Shown here piece by piece: positions 27,420-38,755 of a stretch of 64,000 nucleotides of DNA. The translations under genes and the position numbers were made by a program. The stretch is from Dipteronia dyeriana (Eukaryota > Streptophyta > Magnoliopsida > Sapindales > Sapindaceae): the NCBI GenBank assembly GCA_032871835.1, contig CM065296.1, positions 12,044,001 through 12,108,000 on the forward strand, written 5' to 3'. How positions within the stretch are numbered: the first letter of the stretch is position 1; each line of letters opens with the position of its first letter. Under the pieces are notes generated by a model. That model was not told the DNA's origin, made no database searches, and saw only the letters and a program-made list of their open reading frames with translations.

Positions 27420-30400
27420 CCTTCTATCTCTTTATCTCTTCTCTCTAACCCCGACCATCGTTGTATTCCAACCAACCATGGCAAGCCAATCATCTTCCGT
27501 TGCCGCCACAACTCTTCGCCAATGCCGACTTGGTTCTCGTCGCACGCTTACACCGTCGGCCCATGAATGATTTTGTTCGATTTTCCTTTTGTTTATTTCG
27601 ATTTCATTTTGAAATTGTGAACTCTTCTATTTCTCTGTTTCCATATTTCATAGAATGGATTTTTCAGTTTTGATTTTAGGTTTTGATTTTAAACTTTGTT
27701 ATTGGGTATGTTAGGCGTGGTTACCTATCTTGTTGTCATCGAGGTGTTGATTTTAAACTTAATTTCATTTTTGAACTTGCAATAATATTTGTCTCCGATT
27801 GCAACCTATTTTCGTTTCAAGTAAGTCACAATCCAACCTCAGCTATCTTTCTCTCTATTTGAATTTACCTATATTTTTATTTATTCATGCATTTCTTCCT
27901 TCTTCTTTTTTGCATACTGTTTCTTCATATTTCAAGATTTTGCGAGTTTTTTAGTTTTTTTTTTTTAAAATTAATGCATTTTTCGTTCTGATTTATTGTT
28001 GTCTGGTTCTTCAAAATTCATATACTTCTTAGATATTTGGATCTTGGCTCTTAGCTTCTGTTTGTTTGCTTGGAAAGAGAGTAAAAGAAAACGAAAATGA
28101 AAACGAAATTAGGGAAGATGTCCACAATTTTATCTAGTTTGACCAACCATAATTATCTTCACTTAGATTCATCTTCCATTGCCGCCACAACTCTTCGCCG
28201 ACGCCGACTTGGTTCTCGTCACGCTTACACCGTCGGCCCAAGAATGATTTTGTTCGATTTTCCTTTTGTTTATTTCGATTTCATTTTGAAATTGCGAGCT
28301 CATCTCTTTCTCTGTTTCCATATGTCATAGAATGGATTTTTCAGTTTTGATTTTAGGTTTTGATTTTAAACTTGGTTATTGGGTATGTTAGGCGTGGTTA
28401 CCTGTCTTGTTGTCATCTAGGTGTTGATTTTAAACTTAATTTCATTTTTGAACTTGCAATAATATTTGTCTCCGATTGCAACATGTTTTCATTTCAAGTA
28501 AGTCACAATCCAACCTCAGCTTTCTTTCTCTCTATTTGAATTAACCTATGTTTTTGTTTATTCGTGCATTTCTTCTTTTTTTTGCATACTGTTTCTTCAT
28601 ATTTCAAGATTTTGTGAATTTTTTAGTTTTTTTTTAGTTTTTTTACAAAAAAAAATTAGTGCATTTTTCGTTCTGTTTTATTGTTGTCTGATTCTTCAAA
28701 ATACATATACTTCTTAGATATTTGGATCTTGGCTCTTAGCTTCTGTTTGTTTGCTTGGAAAGAGAATAAAAGAAAACGAAAACGAAATTAGGGAAGATGT
28801 CCACAATTTTATATAGTTTGGCCAACCACAATTATCTTCAATTAGATTCATCTTCTGTTGCCGCCACAACTCTTCGCCGACGCCTACATGGTTCTCGTAG
28901 CACGCTTACACCGTCGGCCCAAGAATGATTTTGTTCGATTTTCCTTTTGTTTATTTCTATTTCATTTTGAAATTGTTAGCTCGTCTCTTTCTCTGTTTCC
29001 ATATTTCATAGAATGGATTTTTCAGTTTTGATTTTAGGTTTTGATTTTAAACTTGGTTATTGGGTATGTTAGGTGTGGTTACCTGTCTTGTTGTCATCTA
29101 GGTGTTGATTTTAAACTTAATTTCATTTTTGAACTTGCAATAATATTTGTCTCCGATTGCAACCTGTTTTCGTTTCAAGTAAGTCACAATCCAACCTCAG
29201 CTTTCTTTCTCTCTATTTGAATTAACCTATGTTTTTGTTTATTCGTGCATTTCTTCTTCTTTTTTTTTGCATACTGTTTCTTCATATTTCAAGATTTTGT
29301 GAATTTTTTAGTTTTTTTACAAAAAAAAATTAGTGCATTTTTCGTTATGTTTTATTGTTGTCTGCTTCTTTAAAATTCATATACTTCTTAGATATTTGGA
29401 TCTTGGCTCTTAGCTTCTATTTGTTTGCTTGGAAAAAGAATAAAAGAAAACGAAAACGAAATTAGGGAAGATGTCCACAATTTTATCTAGTTTGGCCAAC
29501 CATAATTATCTTCACTTAGATTCATCTTCCATTGCAGCCACAACTCTTCGCCGACGCCGACTTGGTTCTCGTCGTACGTTTACACCGTCAGCCCATGAAT
29601 GATTTTGTTCGATTTTCCTTTTGTTTATTTCGATTTCATTTTGAAATTGTGAGCTCATCTCTTTCTCTGTTTCCATATTTCATAGAATGGATTTTTCAGT
29701 TTTGATTTTAGGTTTTGATTTTAAACTTGGTTATTGGGTATGTTAGGCGTGGTTACCTGTCTTGTTGTCATCTAGGTGTTGATTTTAAACTTAATTTCAT
29801 TTTTGAACTTGCAATAGTATTTGTCTCCGATTGCAACCTGTTTTCGTTTCAAGTAAGTCACAGTCCAACCTCAACTTTCTTTCTCTCTATTTGAATTTAC
29901 CTATGTTTTTGTTTGTTCATGCATTTCTTCTTCTTCTTTTTTTGCATATTGTTTCTTCATATTTCAAGATTTTGTGAATTTTTTAGTTTTTTTACAAAAA
30001 AAAATTAGTGCATTTTTCGTTCTGTTTTATTGTTGTCTGGTTCTTCAAAATTCATATACTTCTTAGATATTTGGATCTTGGCTCTTAGCTTCTGTTTGTT
30101 TGCTTGGAAAAAGAATAAAAGAAAATGAAAACAAAATTAGGGAAGATGTCCACAATTTTATCTAGTTTGGCCAACCACAATTATCTTCAATTAGATTCAT
30201 CTTTCGTTGTCGCCACAACTCTTCGATGACGCCTACTTGGTTCTCGTCGCACGCTTACACCGTCGGCCCAAGAATGATTTTGTTCGATTTTCCTTTTGTT
30301 TATTTCTATTTCATTTTGAAATTGAAATATTATTTGTCTCCGATTGCAACATGTTTTCGTTTCAAGTAAGTCACAATCCAACCTCGACTTTCTTTCTCTC

Positions 30401-30695
30401 TATTTGAATTTACCTTTGTTTTTGTTTATTCGTGTATTTTTTTTTTGCATACTGTTTCTTCATATTTCAAGATTTTGTGAATTTTTTAGTTTTTTTTTTA
30501 ATTAGTGCATTTTTTTATTCTTTTTTATTGTTGTCTGGTTCTTCAAAATTCATATACTTCTTAGATATTTGGATCTTGGCTCTTAGCTTATGTTTATTTG
30601 CTTGGAAAGAGAATAAAAGAAAACGAAAACGAAATTAGGGAAGATGTCCACAATTTTATCTAGTTTGTCCAACCACAATTATCTTCACTTAGATT
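27420..30695 (+). repeat. Tandem array of a ~675-bp unit (about 4.7 copies)
   Basis: The landmark AATGATTTTGTTCGATTTTCC occurs at about 27,566, 28,241, 28,925, 29,598 and 30,272, so spacing is 673-684 bp. Each unit starts with CATCTTCCATTGCCGCC and CACAACTCTTCGCCGACGCC, has an exon-like GTTTCAAG|TAAGTCAC and ends near CTTAGATTCATC. The last unit lacks about 190 bp. Open frames of 60-77 codons across the unit start are repeated shadows of the same sequence. Confidence 0.9.
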
Positions 30696-31172
30696 TGTAG
30701 AAAATCTTTATATTTAGTTTATTAGGATTATTTATTTTATTTTTTTTTTGTATAAAATTAGTTTTCCATCTTTGGATTTTACCTTGTCAAATGATTATTG
30801 TGAATATTATTGGTTTTTTTGTTTCACTTTATTGACCATGACTTGTTATGCTCTTAGCCTTTTTCTTATGGTCCTAGAAACTAATTTGTTACAAGTGGAA
30901 AACAACTGTCTCTCTTTTTGTCATCTTCTTAAATGATTTGTATTTTTTTTGGTTTTTTGGTCCATCTCAACTTTACAAGTCAATATTTCAACTGGAATGA
31001 GTCAATGCATCCATGCATTGGCTCTTATTGAGTCATGTGAAATTGAATTCTTAAGCATTAAATTATAATTTTTTCTTGGTCAATATTCACATTATTGACA
31101 TTAACCTGTCCTATGTTCAATTTTTTTAGAGAATATCAATCACAGTGCAAAATCTTGTGACAAGTGTTGGTC

Positions 31173-32115
31173 ATGGCAGGGCAACGGTTGCAAGTTCTTA
31201 ATGCACTATATGTTGCTAAGATACCATGCTACCATTTCACAGCAATTGTGATTGCTGGAATGGGATTTTTCATAATGCATATGATATATTATGGATATGT
31301 CATGAAATTGCTCGGCCACATATACTACCATGAGGAAGGTTCTAAAACCCTTAGCTCATTCCCTACAATTTTAGTTGCAGCTGTTAATGGTGTTGCATTC
31401 TGTGGTACCCTTGCATGCCAACTTTTCTTTGGCTGGTTGGGTGACAAAATGGTTTGAAAACGCCTATATGGCATGACTCTGACGCTCATGGTCATTTGCT
31501 TAATCGTTTCTGGCCTTTCCTTTGCCAACACCATAAAGCTGTTATGGCCACATTTTGCTTCTTTCGCTTCTAGCTAGGCTTTGGCATTGGAGGTGATTAC
31601 CCACTGTCTGCTACAATCATGTCTGAGTATGCCAACAGGAAGACTCGTTGTGCTTCTATTGCCGTTGTTTTTGCAATGCAAGGTTTTGGGATCTTGACCG
31701 AAGGAATGTTTGCAATTATAGTATCTACAGTTTTTAAGGCCATATACCCTGCCTCAACTTATGCAATGGATCCCATTCGATCAACTGTGCCTGAAGTTGA
31801 TTATGTTTGGCATAGAAGTTTGGTTTGGGGCCATTCCAGCTGGAATAACTTACTACCACCTTGGTTGCCAATACTGTAAAACCGGCTGCGTCTGATATGG
31901 TAGAAGTTTTTCAAGTTGATTTGGAAGCAGGAGAGCAGAAAGTTGAGCAGATTACTCAAGATAAAAAAGAATGCTATTGTTTTGTTCTCTACACAGTTTC
32001 TTCACCGACATGGACTTCCCTTCCTTGGAATCATTGCCACTTGGTTCTTACTGGACATTGCATTCTACAGTCAGAATCTATTCTAAAAGGACATTTTAAG
32101 AAAAGTACTTATAAC
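31173..32115 (+). pseudogene. High-affinity phosphate transporter (PHT1) fragment, broken
   Basis: From the ATG at 31,173 the reading begins [16 protein letters not shown] and follows the PHT1 N-terminal half: membrane-helix stretches, FFGWLGDKM, the family signature region [20 protein letters not shown], then a cytosolic loop ([20 protein letters not shown]) and [14 protein letters not shown]. That is roughly the first 300 of about 535 residues of a proton/phosphate symporter. It has stops at about 31,455 and 31,574 and frameshifts near 31,540, 31,850 and 31,980, and no C-terminal half. It is carried inside the Harbinger-like element, downstream of the tandem repeats. Confidence 0.88.
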
Positions 32116-32834
32116 GCTAGGAGTGATCATTTTTTATATGATTTTGTGATATTTTGTTTGAATGTGATAACATTATTGTTATGAATGATATGTTATTAGG
32201 TTGTGAACTGAAGTCTTTATTTTCAACTAGATGGGATGATTATGATATTGATGAGTTGCTGAATTTTATTTTTAATTTCATGCTAATTAATCAGCTATTT
32301 ATCGTTTCGTAATAATTTTTTTTTTCACGATGTTGACAAAGATGGTGAAAATTAGGATCCAACATCATTTGAGTATTCGAGCAATGGAATTAATTCAGTA
32401 GGCTGCTTGTATATATATTGGATTTTTTTCCCATGAAATTGACAAGGAAATGACCAAAAAGGAAATTGTAAAAATAATGAGGAAATTATCATAATAATCG
32501 TATAAAATTATTAATTATGAATATTTGTCAATTATATATTTTTTTGTTAAATATGATATATAAATAATTTTTTTAATAAAATCATATAAATATCTACTTG
32601 TTATGTCCCATTTATCACTATTATGTGATAAAAACATTAACCAGCACAACATGGACACTCTGGTCATTTAAACCACTTGTCTTGTTCTGTCGAAGTCATA
32701 CCAAATACATAACAGTACAGTTAACAATTCTGTCATAGACCATTCAAACACAATACAGACAACTTGTCCTGTTCTGTCCTGTCATATCATGTCTCATATT
32801 GTCCTGTCTCATCCGCGTACCAAACGCACCATGA

Positions 32835-32985
32835 GAGAATTGTTCCCAGGCCTACCAAAATGATCTCAGGCCTAAGGGAATTGTTCACAGGCCTACCAAA
32901 ATGATCTGAGGCATAAGGGAATTGTTCCCAGGCCTACCAAATTGATCCCAGATCGATCAAATTGCTTCCAGGCCTACCATATGTG
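32835..32985. repeat. AGGCCTA/TTGTTCCCAGGCC repeats beside the insertion
   Basis: Five short units of the form GGAATTGTTCCCAGGCCTACCAAA. They are the host sequence into which the Harbinger-like element inserted. Similar units resume at 33,680-33,780. Confidence 0.7.
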
Positions 32986-32999
32986 GGTATGATAGGTGT

Positions 33000-33520
33000 G
33001 AATGTATTTGCAACATGAATTTTTGCTAAGTATTCGTAACAGGTTCAACTTCATAATTCTATATAATTACACGACAGCTGATAAACATGATTACACGCCA
33101 ATTTACATCATGGTTACAGGCTCAGCAAGATTACACGATTAAACAATGACACTCATTACACATCACATTGTAAGAATGATTGCACACTACAATATGTACC
33201 GTGTAATCATGATTACACGCTACAGAAATGTAGCATGCAATCATTCTTACAATATGGCGTGCGAGGATGTTTAGTGTGTAACCATCAATATTGTTACTAC
33301 ATAACGTGTAATCAGTCACTTTGGTGTATTGTGAAAGATTACACGATACAACAATGGGAAATATTACACGTCATACTGAACACATGATTACTTGCTCTAT
33401 TATGTAGCGTGTAATCATGATTACACATTATATTTTTGTAGCGTGTAATAATGATCATGATTACACGCTACAAAAATATAATGTGTAAACATGCTTACAA
33501 TGTCACGTGTAATGATTCCA
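33000..33520 (-). repeat. TTACACGC/GCGTGTAA block E
   Basis: Parallel to block D right half and inverse to block A. It contains GTACCGTGTAATCAT followed directly by ATTACACGCTACAG, a near-perfect palindrome, at about 33,196. It lies in protease copy 2, between the N-terminal and C-terminal coding parts. Confidence 0.8.
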
Positions 33521-33722
33521 AACATGAAATCATTGGAAAGAAATCTATAAGGAGTATTACAATTTCCTACGCCAAATATACATCATAAACATTCCATGCA
33601 AAAAACATTCTCAGCCTAAATACATCATCATATAAACATTCCCAACTGTAAAAAAACATTATCAGCCTATACAAGTCTACTCTAAGGGAATTGTTCCCAG
33701 GTCGACCAAATTGCTTCCAGGC

Positions 33723-35814
33723 CTACCATATTCTACCTAGGCCGCCTAACATGTTCCCAGGCAGAACAGATTTGTTCCAACTATATAGAAGGACATGACC
33801 CCCCTTATAGATATACATGCCAAAAGTATTATTTATAGAATGTACCTCGTATATCCGATCACCCTCGCTTGTAGTAAACCCAACATCCTTAACACCCTTA
33901 ACATCAGCCTCATCTTCCTCATCACCAATAATCTCATCCTCACCAACAACCTCATCTTCATCGACACCCTCCTTACCAACAATATCATCTTTCTCATCAT
34001 CAACCAACTTAGCAACACCCTTACCACCTTGCTCACCAACAACACCCTCACCAACAACCTCTTCACCAACACCCCTATCACCAACAAACTCATTATCTTG
34101 GTGACCACCCTTCTACACATCATCATCATCAATAAATAAGTGAAAAACTATTATAATACAAAAGTATTAATAATATAATTTTTGACAAATTTATATCTAA
34201 CCTTCATGTCATTTCTAATTTTTACAAATTCTTCTGTACATAAGACAATGATACGTTTCTCGGATTCAATCATAGCAGCATGTAGTTCTGGGATTATAGA
34301 TGGCACCTGAATTATGCAATAATGAATAATACAATGCATACAAGAATAACATATTACAAGTGTTTGAAACCAAAGGGTAGATGCAACCATACTTTGGATT
34401 TTCCATCGGAGAATAAATGCTTCATAGAAGGGGGGGATATTCTCCAGAAAATGTGCTTTTTTCTCCTATCTCCTTCAGACCAAGAGCACCAATCCCATCA
34501 CTGTCATTGTCGGTCTGATAATCATCAACTGCATCCTTATATCCAAGGCCCTGTTTCTCTTCACTTGTATGTAGACCAAGAGCCAATTTCTCCCTCTTCT
34601 TTTCTATTAATGGCTCACAAACATATTTGAGGTTCAATGATTTGAAGTAATCTGTTCCCTTTTCATAGGTTTCAACTTTCCAAGGGAATAAAGCCATCCG
34701 CATATTAGGAACAACTCTTGTTACAGAATTTCTACAAATTATTTGGTCATTAAGTATATACCGATGCATTGACTTTGGATTCAATATCTGAAATCCTTAC
34801 AGTAAATTCCTAATCTATTGAACCGAGGATAACCTGTATCGATTCTCTTTTCCACGTTATTATCAAGACGAATTATCCTCTCTATGGCCCATACCTATAC
34901 AATTTAAACTAACAAATATCAATCAATGTTTTTCAATCCAACAAAGTATGAACCGAGAAACACTAAAACAAAGTTTGATAACATGCTAAATTTTTCTAAA
35001 ACTTACCTGAAGTACTAGAGGGAATCAAGACAAATTGTAGGTGTACTAGTTTGATTTCTTTTTGTTCTTCTCTTCTCCCCCTTTCCCTTTCCCTTTCCCT
35101 TTCTCTTTCTCTTTCTTTTTTGCTTCACCTCTCAGTTGGGATAGCCTTTTGTTCAGTACACCCTTTAAAAAATGTAGTGTAAAGCTGAAGATGTACGAAC
35201 CCCATGGAAACTTTTTGAATTCTTTTTCATTTTCAACTAATGAGAACAGCCACCCACAGATGGTTGTGGTCTGTCTGTCATCATTGCCAAAGAATTGGCT
35301 CACCATATATATATTCAACATCTTGTACGCATCTTCACTCTGTTCAAACGTCATTTTGCTTAATGTGGCATACAATACTTCTGCAGTTGGCCTTTTCCCT
35401 TTGAAAATTCTGCTAAGCATCGAATCCTTTGGAACTTCGTTGTTGTTAGCAAAACCTTCGGGCAGCTATCCCATTTTCAAGCTGCTACATAAACAAAATT
35501 CTTTTTGGTTGAACCGGGCTTTTAACTTCCCAAACCTGAACCACATCTTATCTTCTCTCTGTCCTTTCGGGTGAATGATTTCTCTCTTTAAAATATTGTG
35601 TATCAGTTGCTCGTACAGTGCCAATGGTTCTTTCAACTCCAAATATATGCCGAAGGGCCCCTCCTTGAATTTATCCTCCAAACCAAATTTGTTTAGCATC
35701 GACTTCAACTCTGTAATCATACACTTTTTTCTTCCACTGTTAACCTTGACGGGAACCCAACTCTTATGGTCTGGGAACCGCCATAAGTCTGCATTTGTAT
35801 TTTTAGGCATCTAA
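33723..35814 (-). pseudogene. DUF1985/Ulp1 protease copy 2, N-terminal part
   Basis: It reads leftward from about 35,810: MPKNTNADLWRFPDHKSWVP, then a DUF1985-like domain (GPFGIYLELKEPLALYEQLI, DKMWFRFGKLKARF, FPWGSYIFSFTLHFLK) with the same layout as copy 1. A low-complexity Lys/Glu/Gly tail follows, encoded by CCCTTT-type repeats (35,070-35,110). After a gap come a 120-codon stretch (34,784-34,422) and an Asp/Glu/Val-rich acidic stretch (34,007-33,723). A stop falls after the first 114 codons (35,466-35,468) and others follow. The catalytic part is at 25.4-27.1 kb. Confidence 0.7.
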
Positions 35815-36984
35815 ACAATGAAAAAAAATTACATCAATCCCAGGCTTACAGAAATATATCTTAGGCTCAAGAACAGTTATAGGCATATGAAAACATTCAT
35901 ATACTCATAGACCATGAATGCATCAGTCTCACCCCCGCTTTTATGAAAATAAGTTCTACACTTAAAATTAAAAATGTAACATCATTCTCAGGCTCAACAT
36001 CAGTATTAGCCTAAGGAAAAACATTCATAGCCAAAACATCAGTCTCAGTCTGAAAATTATGATGGTATCATCAATCTTAGGCTCAAAATCAGTACTAGGC
36101 TTATCAAAAATATTCATAGAAACATCAATCTTATATGCATCATCCATCCCTCTCGGCCTTATAGTAATGAGAATCGTACATAGCCTAAACATATGCATTC
36201 ACTATTACATGCAACATCAATCGTTTGCTCTGCAAACATTTATGTTTCTTATAAGTGTAGTTCACAACAATCAATCAATCAATAAAATTTTTTGCTTGTC
36301 CTTCAAATACAAACATTCCATCCCGAAATACACGTACAAACACATCAAAAACACAAACAATGACAAACTTAAATATTCATCCCAAACAGAAACATATAAC
36401 AAACTCAAATATCATCCAAAAACACAAAGAAAGGAAAACAAACTACAATAAAATACAGAATTTCGAAGAAATTAGTACCTTCAAATTGGTTTGTTTTTTT
36501 CTAGGGTTTGGATGTTACGTTAAATGGCGACGACAATAGCGACGGCGATGGCGACGACGACGACGATAACTACGAAGAGGACGACGAAGAGCTTATGCTT
36601 CTCATTCATTTATCTATTTCTCGTTTGTTGTAGTTGGGTTTGCGTATCATATAGGATTTGGTTGCTTGGTTCTATGCTAATGGCGAGGGCGATGTCGAGT
36701 GCGACAACGACGATGACAATGACGGTGACAACGAAGACCTTCTACTTTCTCTTTCTTATAACTTTCGGCTTCTGGCTCTGTTTGTTATTGTTATAGGCAC
36801 AACATGGAACGTTTGAATTAAAATGGTTATGGTGTTGTTAATTGAAGTTTTCTTTGAAATAAGAGGCCAATTTGGTCATTTTATGGGAAATCAGAATTGG
36901 GAGGGTAATGTAGTCAACTTTATAAAAAAATTGTAATAAATTTTAAGGAGGGTATTTTGGGGATTTCATCAACAAGGTGTCTTA
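35815..36984. other. 5' flank of protease copy 2 and subterminal DNA of the Mutator-like element
   Basis: Contains more AGGCTC/TAGGC phrases (35,840-36,130) and a GACGAC/GATGGC triplet-rich stretch at 36,524-36,600 and 36,680-36,740. The ATG frame across it (Met-Ala-Thr-Thr...) follows from the triplet repeat, and I do not treat it as a gene. Confidence 0.4.
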
Positions 36985-37096
36985 GGGTAATACTAGTAAA
37001 TGGGGTTTCCCAAGCGGCTATATATGTAATATTTTCTCCAATAGGCTATTTCCTAGAAAGTGAATCTTGGGAAAAACCATTTCCTTTAATTTCCAC
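36985..37096 (-). repeat. Right terminal inverted repeat of the Mutator-like element
   Basis: See the left repeat. The shared core CTATTTCCTAGAAAGT lies at about 37,047-37,062, and the element end is followed by TATCTTAAT (37,097-37,105). Confidence 0.65.
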
Positions 37097-37105
37097 TATC
37101 TTAAT

Positions 37106-38318
37106 AGCCAAACGAGGGATGAGCACAGTTTGATTCGATTTTGGATAAAACCGAATTGAACCTAAAATATTTCAATTCATCCAAAATTAAACCGGTTTAA
37201 ACCGAATAAGAAATGGAAACCGAACTGAATGAAACTGATTTTAATCATTTCGGTTCAATTCGATTCGATTTGGTTTTGGGTCTAATGGATCGACTAGTTT
37301 AATGGGTCTTTTGAATATGTTTTTAAAATTTTATTGGGTTGTTGGATACTAATTTGGGTCTTGCTACGGTACAACTAAAGGTGATATGTTGTATCGTACA
37401 ACATAACATTTAACAAGTTTGAAAGGAAAAAAACAGAACATATAATTTTTTTACCTCATACCTGATCCTTGTTACATAAGTTCTACCCAAAAACATATAA
37501 TAGTCTCTTAGTCTCTCTCCAGTGGTAGCTTTGTCGTTCGCTCCCTATTCTCTACAGCTGTAATTTATTTATTGGTTACATATATTTATTTTTGAAAACT
37601 CACTCGGTCTCTCATTCTCAACCTATCACTCTCTCTCTCTCTCTCTACGTCTTCTCTCTTTCTCTCAAGTTAACCTCAATGAAGACATCTGGAAACAACA
37701 TAGGTTATCCTGCGGCAGAGCAAGTGCTATGGAGGGTGGCGAGGCGACTTGTGATGGTGATGGTCACGGATCTCAGCGGTGCATGGGAGACCCACCGGAT
37801 TCAATGATGGTTCCATTGTAGAGCTAGGCCAGTCACCGAAAAGACGCAGATATGGCCTTATAATCTCTGCTGCTGTCGATTTGAGCTAGGAGACATCTCA
37901 CCACCACTTGATGCTTCTCCTTTAGAGGCATGTTTTCAGTTCATTTTTTAAAATTAAATTTACTATTTTTGTTTTTAAGATTTTGTGATAACTATGGGTT
38001 TTTTGTTTGATCAGTCGTGTTCAATCTGTCTCACTGAAATCCAAATCCACCAAAAAATCCATCTGGGTTTGGTTTTTGATAGCTTTTTGGTGGGAAAAAA
38101 ATGTCTTTTTGAACAAAACAAGAGTGGAAAAAAATCAATGTTTTTGTATAATTTATTTATGCAAATTATGTACATTTGTTATTTCGATTCATATCTAAAT
38201 TGCTAATTAATTCTCTAAATTACTACTTTAATTTTGTTGTTTTAGACTTTAATTGAGATAAAAGTTTTGATTTTCTATTTTTTTATGTTTTAAAAACAAT
38301 TTCATGTTCTTATGACAG
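37106..38318. other. Non-coding stretch with GGTTTAAACC-type and CT repeats
   Basis: 37,125-37,290 is rich in AACCGAA/TTCGGTT phrases, like the MITE at 23.2 kb, but I found no matching pair of ends. A CT microsatellite lies at about 37,628-37,646. Short frames at 37,592 and 37,985 have no family resemblance that I recognise. Confidence 0.4.
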
Positions 38319-38755
38319 CATGTCCGTGGAGAAATATCCAAACAATCCAATGCTCGGTCACCATAAAATTGTGGACGGAAAGGTAATTTGTGTTCTTTGG
38401 AGATAGATTATACTGATTTCGAGCTTCACTGTTTGTGATGGATAATAGATCCATTTGATAGTAATCATTACTATGTCTATATGTTTTATGTTGCTGTTGT
38501 TGATTTGTAGGTCGATAAATATTTGTGGTAAACTTATAAGAAAATTTATGACTTGATGATAAAAGTTGGAAATGCCATCCGCAGTTGTGGTGTTGAGGAA
38601 GTAAAGCTCTATCTTGTTTGAAAATTATTCATTGCTTACTTGGTCACCATTTTTTGTTTTGTTTCTTACGATTTGCTTACTTGTTGGGCATTTATAAGGG
38701 AGGCAAATGTGGTATTTATGGTGTCAATTCCCCATTGTGGATTGTGAGCATGGAG
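38319..38755 (+). pseudogene. Long-chain acyl-CoA synthetase (LACS) fragment, three exons
   Basis: Exons 38,319-38,382, 38,511-38,600 and 38,699-38,755 keep GT-AG borders and read, in family order, MSVEKYPNNPMLGHHKIVDG, then YDLMIKVGNAIRSCGVEE, then GGKCGIYGVNSPLWIVSME. This is the N-terminal part of plant LACS enzymes (LACS3/4-like), which activate fatty acids with CoA. A TAA interrupts the second exon and the remaining ~580 residues, including the AMP-binding core, are absent. It is a captured or left-over gene piece. Confidence 0.82.

Larger units (their letters stand above)
27178..32831. mobile_element. Harbinger-like 5.65-kb non-autonomous element with PHT1 fragment
   Basis: The ends are GGGTGTGTTTGGTAC and, reverse-complemented, TGGTGCGTTTGGTAC; further inside both carry GACA-rich phrases (GACAGAAC, CTGTCCTGTC). 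TGA flanks both sides (27,175-27,177 and 32,832-32,834). Removing the element and one TGA leaves GCCTGAGAGAATTGTTCC, matching the neighbouring GCCTAAGGGAATTGTTCC repeats, which supports the boundaries. GTTTGG-containing ends and a 3-bp duplication fit PIF/Harbinger, though TTA/TAA is more usual there. No transposase is seen. Confidence 0.72.
10226..37096. mobile_element. Very large Mutator-like element (Ulp1-carrying MULE) with nested insertions
   Basis: Outer ends: a left copy begins GGGAACTTTGCAAATATAGC and the right end, reverse-complemented, shares TTTTTCCCAAG, ACTTTCTAGGAAATAG and ATTACATATATAG with it. The flanks carry TTTCTTAAT (10,217-10,225) and TATCTTAAT (37,097-37,105), an 8/9 match and the 9-bp size usual for MULEs. 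Inside are a MURA pseudogene (+), two DUF1985/Ulp1 protease pseudogenes (-), a small coiled-coil frame, CCTAGG arrays and TTACACGC blocks. MULEs carrying Ulp1-like proteases are known (Kaonashi/KI-MULEs in Arabidopsis, CUMULE in melon). Two partly merged elements of one family remain possible, since there are two protease genes but one transposase. Confidence 0.7.

Noticed and set aside
27354..30407. Series of 60-77-codon frames in the ~675-bp tandem array, some on each strand
   Set aside because: The same short frame repeats with each unit and is broken in some units, which indicates repeat shadows rather than a gene family.
33795..34139. Two overlapping plus-strand frames, Ser/Thr-rich and Leu/Ile/Asn-rich
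   Set aside because: Shadows of the acidic Asp/Glu/Val stretch of protease copy 2 on the minus strand.
36524..36796. 90-codon plus-strand frame starting Met-Ala-Thr-Thr
   Set aside because: It is a product of GACGAC/GATGGC triplet repeats in the 5' flank of protease copy 2; no domain or splice context.
37125..37300. AACCGAA/TTCGGTT-rich patch as a third hAT MITE
   Set aside because: The left edge looks element-like (AGGGATGAGCAC), but I found no matching right end or 8-bp duplication.
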